Shown: in pieces, positions 58,187-64,000 of the stretch
Layout of the letters: each line of letters begins with the position of its first letter
How positions within the stretch are numbered: position 1 is the first letter of the stretch
Source: an uncultured Oscillibacter sp.
GTDB lineage: Bacteria; Bacillota; Clostridia; Oscillospirales; Oscillospiraceae
Direction of reading: 5' to 3'
Length of the DNA stretch: 64,000 nucleotides
Assembly (NCBI RefSeq): GCF_947654275.1
Contig: NZ_CANTJS010000005.1
Span: 1 to 64,000 of the forward strand
Made by a program: the position numbers and the translations under genes
The notes under the pieces: model-generated
Told to the model about the DNA's origin: nothing
Databases searched by the model: none
Seen by the model: only the letters and a program-made list of their open reading frames with translations

Positions 58187-59134
58187 ATGAGCAACGGCAG
58201 ACAGGTCTCCCTGGTTATTATGGCGGCGGGACTGGGGTCCCGCTACGGCGGGGACAAGCAGGTGGACGGCATCGGCCCCCACAACGAAATCCTGATGGAA
58301 TACTCCATCTGCGACGCCCTTCGGGCGGGCTTCGGCAAGGTGGTATTCATCGTCAAGCCGGAGATGGCGGAGACGGTGGAGGGCCTCTGCGGCGGTTATC
58401 TCCGGCGGAAAACCGCCCTGGACGGCCGGCCGGTGGAAGTGGCCTTCGCCTGTCAGGATTTTTCCTCCATACCGGATTTCTATACCATTCCGGCGGAGCG
58501 GTCCAGACCCTTCGGCACGGTGCACGCCCTGCTGTGCGCAGAATCCTGCGTCCAGGGGCCCTGCTGCGTCATCAACGCCGACGACTACTATGGCGCGGAC
58601 GCCTACCGGACGATGTACAGGGCCCTGAACACCCTGCCGGAGACGGGCCGGGCAGCGATGGTAGGCTACCTGCTGAAAAACACCGCCAGCCTTCACGGCT
58701 CGGTGTCCCGGGGCGTGTGCACCATGGAGGACGGACGGCTGCGGGCCATTCACGAGACGAAAAAAATCCGGCTCTGCGCCGACGGCTCCCTCCGGGACCT
58801 GACGGCGGACCGGCTCCTGAATCCGGAGGCGGTGGTCTCCATGAACTTCTGGGGCTTCATGCCCTCTGTTTTCCCGGCCCTCCGCCGGTACTTCGAGGAC
58901 TTTTTGAGGGACCTGCTCCAGGCCCGCCGGGAAGGCCGGGAGGATCTGGCGGCGGAATGCCTGCTGCCGGTGATGGTGGACCACCTGATTCGGACAGGGG
59001 CGCTGGAGGTGAACGTGCTCCGGTCGGCAGACCGGTGGTTCGGCATGACCTACCAGGAGGACCGCGCCCTTGTGGCCGGGGAGCTGCGGCGGCTCCACGG
59101 GGAAGGCGTCTACCCGGAGAGCCTGCGGACCTGA
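58187..59134 (+). CDS. Sugar-phosphate nucleotidyltransferase-like protein
   Basis: A 315-residue protein of the NTP-transferase fold. The N-terminal LVIMAAGLGSRYGGDKQ is the nucleotide-binding signature (GxGxRxxxxK type) and VINADDYYGADAYRT the metal-binding region. The rest resembles GlmU/RfbA-type transferases but lacks a beta-helix acyltransferase tail. The sugar is unknown. AAGGAG precedes ATG 58187; the longer ORF form covers the promoter. Confidence 0.85.
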   Translation: MSNGRQVSLVIMAAGLGSRYGGDKQVDGIGPHNEILMEYSICDALRAGFGKVVFIVKPEMAETVEGLCGGYLRRKTALDGRPVEVAFACQDFSSIPDFYTIPAERSRPFGTVHALLCAESCVQGPCCVINADDYYGADAYRTMYRALNTLPETGRAAMVGYLLKNTASLHGSVSRGVCTMEDGRLRAIHETKKIRLCADGSLRDLTADRLLNPEAVVSMNFWGFMPSVFPALRRYFEDFLRDLLQARREGREDLAAECLLPVMVDHLIRTGALEVNVLRSADRWFGMTYQEDRALVAGELRRLHGEGVYPESLRT

Positions 59135-59173
59135 GAACCCATACGCGCCCCCACAGCGAAAGGAGGCCGGCCC

Positions 59174-59824
59174 ATGCCCAGAAAAAACGCCCGCAACACC
59201 AAAAACCGCATCATCTCCGCCGCCTGGAAGCTCTTCTACGACCAGGGCTACGAGGACACCACGGTGGAGGACATCATCTTCGAATCCGAGACCTCCAGAG
59301 GCTCCTTTTACCACTATTTTGACGGCAAGGACGCCCTCCTCGGCACCCTGGCCAACGTCTTCGACGAGAAGTATGAGGAGCTGATTCCCGCCATGGACCC
59401 CGGCCTGTCTGCCATGGACAAGCTCATTTTCCTGAACCATGAGCTCTTCGCCATGATTGACGGCGGCATCTCCCTGGACCTGCTGGCCCGGCTTCTCTCC
59501 ACCCAGCTGCTGGCCCGGGGGGAAAAGCATCTGCTGGACCGGAACCGCACCTATTTCCGCCTCCTGCGGAAGATTGCCGTCGAGGGCCAGCGGGCGGGGC
59601 AGCTGCGGACGGACCTCACCGCCAATGAAATCGTCAAGGCCTACGCCCTGTGGGAGCGGGCCCTGCTGTATGACTGGTGCCTCTGCGGCGGGGAGTATTC
59701 CCTGGTGGCCTGCACCGACCAGATGACCCCCATGTTCCTCCGGAGCTATCTGCCGGAAGATGGAAAAAGCGCACAGGAAGTGCCGAAACAGATTCCTAAA
59801 AACCGTCCGGCGGAAAATGACTGA
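59174..59824 (+). CDS. TetR family transcriptional regulator
   Basis: A 216-residue repressor. The N-terminal helix-turn-helix is RIISAAWKLFYDQGYEDTTVEDIIFESETSRGSFYHYF in overall form, a typical TetR signature. The C-terminal ligand/dimer domain is all helical and unassigned. AAAGGAGG precedes ATG 59174. It is followed by a PutP-type symporter whose promoter carries a long palindrome that could be its operator. Confidence 0.9.
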   Translation: MPRKNARNTKNRIISAAWKLFYDQGYEDTTVEDIIFESETSRGSFYHYFDGKDALLGTLANVFDEKYEELIPAMDPGLSAMDKLIFLNHELFAMIDGGISLDLLARLLSTQLLARGEKHLLDRNRTYFRLLRKIAVEGQRAGQLRTDLTANEIVKAYALWERALLYDWCLCGGEYSLVACTDQMTPMFLRSYLPEDGKSAQEVPKQIPKNRPAEND

Positions 59825-59852
59825 GACATAAGAGATACAGGAAAACAACAAG

Positions 59853-59919
59853 GAACGGTGTATAGAATTCATTCTGTACACCGTTCTATCTTGCGTTCCG
59901 GCGGAAAATGTGGTATGAT
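59853..59919 (+). promoter_or_regulatory. Symporter promoter with upstream palindrome
   Basis: An inverted repeat with arms AACGGTGTAtAGAA and TTCTgTACACCGTT spans 59854-59885. Directly after it, TTGCGT (59891-59896), 17-base spacer and TATGAT (59914-59919) form the promoter. The palindrome has no T-tract, so an operator for the adjacent TetR is more likely than a terminator. Confidence 0.65.
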
Positions 59920-59956
59920 GCCACACATTGAACTTCGAAAAGGAGAGAGAACTTAC

Positions 59957-61489
59957 ATGTCTACTGCACAAATCTGCATCATGGCCACCATCATCCTGTA
60001 TCTGTGTTTCGTCATTTTCACAGGGGTGATGATTGGCCGCCGTTCCAAGAAGAGCGCCGAGGGCTTCTATCTGGGAGGCCGGGGCATCGGTCCCCTGGTC
60101 ACCGCCATGAGTGCCGAGGCCAGCGACATGAGCAGCTATCTGCTCATGGGCATCCCGGGCCTTGCCTACCTCAGCGGCGTGGCCGACGCCAGCTGGACCG
60201 CCATCGGCCTGGCCGCGGGCACCTATCTGAACTTCCTGCTGGTGGCCAAAAAGCTCCGCCGGTACAGCGTGAAGCTGGACGCCATCACCATCCCCAGCTT
60301 CATTTCCAAGCGCTATGACGAGAAAAAACCGGTGATTATGTGCATCTCCGCCCTGATTATCCTGATTTTCTTCGTGCCTTATGTGGCCTCCGGTCTGGCC
60401 GCCATCGGCAAGCTGTTCAACAGCCTCTTCGGCTGGGACTACATGGCGGCGGTGGTCGTCGGCGCCATCGTCATCATCAGCTACACTTCTATCGGCGGAT
60501 TTTCCGCCGTGGCCACCATGGACCTGATCCAGTCCGTCATCATGACCACCGCCCTGGCCATCATCGTGGTCTTCGGCGTGGTCCAGGCCGGCGGCATGGA
60601 CGCGGTGATTGCCCACGCCCAGACCCTCCCCGGCTTTTTCAGCTTCTCCGAGACCTATAATGTTTCCACCGGCTCCGCCGAGCCCTACGGCTTCATCCGC
60701 ATCATCTCCATGATGGCCTGGGGCCTGGGCTACTTCGGAATGCCCCACATCCTGGTCCGCTTCATGGCCATTCGGAACGAGGACGAGTTGACCCTCTCCC
60801 GCCGCATCGCCGCCATCTGGGTAGTGATTTCCATGGGCGTGGCGGTGTTCATCGGCATCGTGGGCCATGCGGTGTCCTCTGTGGGCCGGGCGCCCTTCCT
60901 GGAGGGCAGCGCCACCGAAACCATCATTGTGAAGCTCTCCGATCTGCTGTCCACTTACGGCATCTTCCCCGCCATTGTGGCGGGCTGCATCCTGGCGGGC
61001 ATCCTGGCCGCCACCATGTCCACCGCCGACAGCCAGCTTCTGGCCGCCTCCTCCGCCTTCTCCGAGAACCTGGTGCAGGACGTGTTCGGCGTGAAGCTGA
61101 CGGAGAAACAGACCATGCTCATCGCCCGGCTCACCGTGGTGGTCATCGCCATCATCGCCCTGTTCCTGGCCCGGGACCCGGACAGCAACGTGTTCCAGAT
61201 CGTCTCCTTCGCCTGGGCGGGCTTCGGCGCCACCTTCGGCCCCGCCATTCTCTGCGCCCTGTTCTGGAAGCGCAGCAACCGTCAGGGCATCATGGCGGGT
61301 CTGGTGGCCGGCAGCATCATGATCTTCGTGTGGAAATTTCAGATCAAGCCCCTGGGCGGCATCTGGAACATCTATGAGCTGCTTCCCGCCTTCGTGGTGG
61401 GTCTGGCCGCCATTGTCATCGTGAGCCTCCTCACCCCGGCCCCCGGCGCGGCGGTGGAAAAGGTCTTCGACGAGGTCAACCGCAAATAA
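59957..61489 (+). CDS. putP: Sodium/proline-type symporter (SSS family, PutP)
   Basis: A 510-residue membrane transporter with about 13 helices, importing an organic solute, proline by closest resemblance, with sodium. Conserved SSS segments are FYLGGRGIGPLVTAMSAEASDMSSYLLMGIPG in overall form, GGFSAVATMDLIQS and AATMSTADSQLLAASSAFSENL. Start ATG 59957 has GGAGAGAG upstream; the N-terminal extension in the same frame is rejected. It follows the TetR gene and probably is its target. Confidence 0.92.
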   Translation: MSTAQICIMATIILYLCFVIFTGVMIGRRSKKSAEGFYLGGRGIGPLVTAMSAEASDMSSYLLMGIPGLAYLSGVADASWTAIGLAAGTYLNFLLVAKKLRRYSVKLDAITIPSFISKRYDEKKPVIMCISALIILIFFVPYVASGLAAIGKLFNSLFGWDYMAAVVVGAIVIISYTSIGGFSAVATMDLIQSVIMTTALAIIVVFGVVQAGGMDAVIAHAQTLPGFFSFSETYNVSTGSAEPYGFIRIISMMAWGLGYFGMPHILVRFMAIRNEDELTLSRRIAAIWVVISMGVAVFIGIVGHAVSSVGRAPFLEGSATETIIVKLSDLLSTYGIFPAIVAGCILAGILAATMSTADSQLLAASSAFSENLVQDVFGVKLTEKQTMLIARLTVVVIAIIALFLARDPDSNVFQIVSFAWAGFGATFGPAILCALFWKRSNRQGIMAGLVAGSIMIFVWKFQIKPLGGIWNIYELLPAFVVGLAAIVIVSLLTPAPGAAVEKVFDEVNRK

Positions 61490-61502
61490 ACAGCTCCCAG
61501 CT

Positions 61503-61538
61503 GAAACAGCCTGCCGCGAAAGCGGCAGGCTGTTTTGC
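61503..61538 (+). terminator. Terminator after putP
   Basis: ACAGCCTGCCGC/GCGGCAGGCTGT with GAAA loop and TTTTG. Confidence 0.9.
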
Positions 61539-61691
61539 GGTTTGCCCCGGATATTTTCCGCCGGACGCCGTCCCGGACGCCTTGCCGTGCATCCTTCAGG
61601 TTCCGGATGGGGTCTCACGGGAAATCATCCCCTTGTCCGGGTCCTTCCGAAGGCCGGACTTTTTCGCCTCCGGCTGTGTCCCTGTCCTGGA
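61539..61691. other. Short intergenic stretch
   Basis: Between the putP terminator and the end of the convergent anti-sigma-like gene. No ORF with a ribosome site. Confidence 0.5.
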
Positions 61692-62621
61692 TTATGCGTC
61701 TCCGCCGTCCCCGCCTGCGGCCCGGATGATGATCTCCTCGCCGTTCTCCGTCTCGTGGCGCTCAATGTCCCAATCCTCTTCCGGGTCCCAACCCTCTTCC
61801 GGGGTGCTGCGCTCGTTGGTCCAGCCCATGGGATTCTCAGCCAGGAAGGCCTCTGCCGCCGCCGGGTCCGCCTTGGCGGGGTCCAGGGGCAGGGTGAACA
61901 GGGCCTGAACGCCGGTGAAGTCGTCGCAGAACCGGATGGTCCCGTCGTCGTTCACATAGAAAATGGAGTTGTTGGGCGCGCTGCCCTCGTAGAAGGCCAT
62001 ATAGACCGTGCGGTCCGCGAACATCTCGATGCTCTGGGTATCCAGCAGGTAGTAGTAAACGCCGTCCTTAGCCAGGCCGGACGCTCCGGCTCCCAGCGTC
62101 CAGTTGTTCACCGCCGTAGGGGAGCAGCCCGCCGCCAGGGGTGTCATGGTGTAGGAGATGAAATCAAAATCCTGATTCGTCAGGGCCGTCCCGTCCAGGC
62201 GGCGGAGGGCCAGGACGGAATAGGTGTGGTCCTTCTCCAGGTCCGGGTTCAAAACGTCCAGGTTCCGCCCGGACACCAGACCCAGCAGGGTGATGGAGAA
62301 GTCCCCGCTCTCCACGGTCTCGTCAATCAGAATGGCGTCGGGGCCCTGGAAGGCCTCCGCCAGCAGAGGCTGGTTGTGCTCCTCCGCCACCTGGGCGGGA
62401 GTCATCAGCAGCACGGCGGCGGACACGGACACCGCCAGCAGGGCGATGCAGGCGGCAATCAGCACCGCCATTTTCTTAGGTTTCGCAAACATCATTTCAG
62501 TACGCTCCTTTTCCAGTTCACGGGCGCGTGTTCGCAGCAGCTCCGCTGTCCGCTCCTGAAAATCCGCGGAAAAGGAGAGTTCATCAAAGGCGGACCGGTA
62601 CTCGTCCCGATTCAGGCTCAT
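61692..62621 (-). CDS. Anti-sigma-factor-like membrane protein
   Basis: A 309-residue single-pass membrane protein. A short cytoplasmic N-terminal domain (SLNRDEYRSAFDELSFSADF, TAELLRTRARELEKERTEM) precedes one helix (MAVLIAACIALLAVSVSAAVLL) and a large extracytoplasmic beta-rich domain. This DUF4179-like layout is typical of anti-sigma proteins paired with ECF sigma factors, and the ATG (62621) overlaps the sigma stop as ATGA. Ligand or protease regulation is inferred. Confidence 0.75.
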   Translation of the reverse strand: MSLNRDEYRSAFDELSFSADFQERTAELLRTRARELEKERTEMMFAKPKKMAVLIAACIALLAVSVSAAVLLMTPAQVAEEHNQPLLAEAFQGPDAILIDETVESGDFSITLLGLVSGRNLDVLNPDLEKDHTYSVLALRRLDGTALTNQDFDFISYTMTPLAAGCSPTAVNNWTLGAGASGLAKDGVYYYLLDTQSIEMFADRTVYMAFYEGSAPNNSIFYVNDDGTIRFCDDFTGVQALFTLPLDPAKADPAAAEAFLAENPMGWTNERSTPEEGWDPEEDWDIERHETENGEEIIIRAAGGDGGDA

Positions 62622-63106
62622 AAACATTCCTCCTTCAGCATCTGCCGCAGCCGCTCCCGGCCGCGGGCCAGGCGGGTGCCCACCGTGGGGGCGGGCAGAC
62701 CCAGCAGTCTGGCAATTTCCTTCATGGAATAGCCCTCGTAATAATAGAGGTGGATGACAGAGGCGTATTTCTCCGGCAGGGCCTGGACGGCCTCCCGGAC
62801 AGCGCGCCCCCGGTCCGCCGTTTCTTCGCCGGCGGACTCGGAAACATCCTCCAGGGGGACATTCCGGCGCTCCGCCTGGCGGCGGAGATCGCTGGCACGG
62901 TGAAGAGTGGTGCGGATCAGCCAGGCCTTTTCGTGTTCGGCGTCCCGGAACACAGGCGCGGCGGTGAGCAGCCGCAGAAACGCCTCCTGCACCGCGTCCT
63001 CTGCGTCGGCGGCAGACTGGAGACGGGCGGCGGCCAGACGCAGCAGCATGGGGCTGTAGGCCTCCACGACCCGGCTGATGGTTTCATCGGTACCAAATGG
63101 AACCAC
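62618..63106 (-). CDS. ECF-type RNA polymerase sigma factor
   Basis: A 162-residue ECF sigma factor. Region 2 has SAADAEDAVQEAFLRLLTAAP and a HEKAWLIRTTLHRASDLRR segment; region 4 has LPEKYASVIHLYYYEGYSMKEIARLLGLPAPTVGTRLARGRERL in overall form. I prefer GTG 63106 (VVPFGTDE) because GAAGGGAG lies upstream at good spacing; the nine-residue extension is not needed. Coupled to the anti-sigma-like gene. Confidence 0.92.
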   Translation of the reverse strand: MVPFGTDETISRVVEAYSPMLLRLAAARLQSAADAEDAVQEAFLRLLTAAPVFRDAEHEKAWLIRTTLHRASDLRRQAERRNVPLEDVSESAGEETADRGRAVREAVQALPEKYASVIHLYYYEGYSMKEIARLLGLPAPTVGTRLARGRERLRQMLKEECL

Positions 63107-63247
63107 GTTCCTCACTCCCTTCACCCTAAACACGTCTCAGCCCGGCAGAATTTTTCAACGCTGGAAAAAAGAATAAGCATCATAGCAGAAGAGGCCTCCG
63201 CCGGACAGGGAAAACGGAAAAATTTTGGAAAAAAGCCGCAGAAGGGG

Positions 63248-63275
63248 CTGACAAGCGGACAGAAATCTGTATAAT
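63248..63275 (+). promoter_or_regulatory. Promoter of the debranching-type gene
   Basis: CTGACA (63248-63253), 16-base spacer, perfect TATAAT (63270-63275). Confidence 0.6.
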
Positions 63276-63337
63276 AGAAATGTACTTCATTTAATTTATG
63301 ATGCGTCTTGCCCCGGAGGCGCGGGAAGGAGACCGCA

Positions 63338-64000
63338 GTGGAAACAAAAGAGATCACCATGCAGACGGAGGAGAGCGGCGGCGTCGTGGCGCTGCCCCGC
63401 ACCATCCACCTGGTTCCCATGGACCACATCAACGGCTTTGATGTGCGTCCCGGCTTCTATGAAATCAACGGCGCCACCGCCATCCCCGGCGGCGTGAACT
63501 TCACTGTCCACTCCCACGGAGCCACGGCCATTGAACTGCTGCTGTTCCACCGGACGGAAGAGGAGCCCTATGCCATTCTCCGATTCCCGGAGCGCTACCG
63601 TATCGGCAACGTGTATTCCATGATTGTGTTCAAGCTGAACATTGAGGAATTTGAATACGCCTACCGGGTCTACGGGCCCAACGACCCGGAGAAAGGCCTG
63701 ATTTTCGACCCCTCCAAGTACCTGCTGGACCCCTATGCCCGGGCGGTGACGGGGCAGAGCAAGTGGGGCGTCTCCACCTCCCACGGCCAGCACTACAAGG
63801 CCCGGGTGGTGAAGGATGATTTTGACTGGGGCAACATGGAGCGGCCCCGCATCCCCATGGAGGACCTGGTCATCTACGAGCTCCACGTCCGGGGCTTTAC
63901 CCGGCATGAGTCCTCCGGCGTGGTCCATCCCGGCACCTTTGACGGGCTCCGGGAGAAAATCCCCTACCTGAAGGAGCTGGGCGTCAACGCCGTGGAGCTC
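63338..64000 (+). CDS. Glycogen debranching enzyme / pullulanase family, truncated at the window edge
   Basis: The first 221 residues of a GH13 enzyme, running off the right edge without a stop. Start is GTG 63338 with GGAAGGAG 7 bases upstream. An N-terminal CBM48-like module (FDVRPGFYEINGATAIPGGVNFTVHSHGATAIELLLF in overall form) is followed by FDPSKYLLDPYA and the start of the catalytic barrel (DLVIYELHVRGFTRHESSG; LKELGVNAVEL). GlgX/isoamylase-type proteins have this order. Exact specificity needs the missing part. Promoter at 63248. Confidence 0.85.
   Translation, partial: METKEITMQTEESGGVVALPRTIHLVPMDHINGFDVRPGFYEINGATAIPGGVNFTVHSHGATAIELLLFHRTEEEPYAILRFPERYRIGNVYSMIVFKLNIEEFEYAYRVYGPNDPEKGLIFDPSKYLLDPYARAVTGQSKWGVSTSHGQHYKARVVKDDFDWGNMERPRIPMEDLVIYELHVRGFTRHESSGVVHPGTFDGLREKIPYLKELGVNAVEL

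Noticed and set aside
58166-61618. 1150-residue minus-strand ORF antisense to the nucleotidyltransferase, TetR and PutP
   Set aside because: Three recognised genes lie on the other strand; the translation is His/Gly/Asp-rich and without any domain.

Overview
The window reads as chromosome of a high-GC, endospore-forming Firmicute of the Oscillospiraceae type (Flavonifractor/Lawsonibacter-like; this placement is inference). Supporting signs are sporulation genes (spoIVB, spoVAF, a SpoVD-like PBP with PASTA domains), a MurE with the meso-DAP motif, T-box and TPP riboswitch control, AGGAGG-type ribosome sites, and about 60% GC with GC-rich third positions, which open very long antisense shadow frames. 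No rRNA, tRNA, CRISPR array, prophage or transposase gene was seen.

Layout. 1-2.9 kb: an edge-truncated hypothetical ORF, a lipoprotein, a small coupled protein and the NAD(P)HX repair enzyme, all on the minus strand. 2.9-8.9 kb: a Phe-type T-box leader, then polysaccharide deacetylase, pheS, an Imm51-like immunity gene, an ankyrin gene and pheT on the plus strand. 9-17 kb: spoVAF, a CFI-box protein, a candidate small structured RNA, thrH, a DUF1015 gene, a lipase, a GNAT and ispE. 17.6-33 kb: spoIVB and a compact division/cell-wall cluster on the minus strand (mraZ-rsmH-ftsL-pbp-murE-mraY-ftsW-murG-murA-ftsQ-ftsZ) with no murC, murD, murF or ftsA. 33-36 kb: a coiled-coil protein, coaD, rsmD and an SGNH hydrolase. 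36-43 kb: an autoregulated MarR gene with a heterodimeric ABC exporter, then a FapA/DUF342 protein. 43-47.7 kb: two divergent thiamine salvage operons, thiE-thiD-cytX (minus) and thiW-thiM (plus), each behind a TPP riboswitch. The plus operon carries a second, TPP-like aptamer with a remodelled 3' arm. 47.7-54.4 kb: a lipoprotein, a small export protein, a GntR-ABC operon, a giant Sel1-repeat protein and a TtcA-like protein. 54.7-64 kb: cardiolipin synthase, nicotinate phosphoribosyltransferase, a nucleotidyltransferase, TetR, a PutP-type symporter, an ECF sigma/anti-sigma pair and the start of a glycogen-debranching-type gene.

The most unusual content is non-coding. (1) A TPP-like variant aptamer lies upstream of thiW with an apparent mutually exclusive expression platform. 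(2) Three intergenic arrays consist of consecutive near-perfect hairpins. (3) A four-member MITE-like family has GAACCTGTATTCA termini, and two insertions touch the stop codon of the adjacent gene. (4) A second inverted-repeat family follows pheT and the ABC exporter. (5) A promoter-driven, roughly 94-nt three-way-junction RNA lies upstream of thrH. Two orphan immunity-like genes split the usually contiguous pheS-pheT pair.
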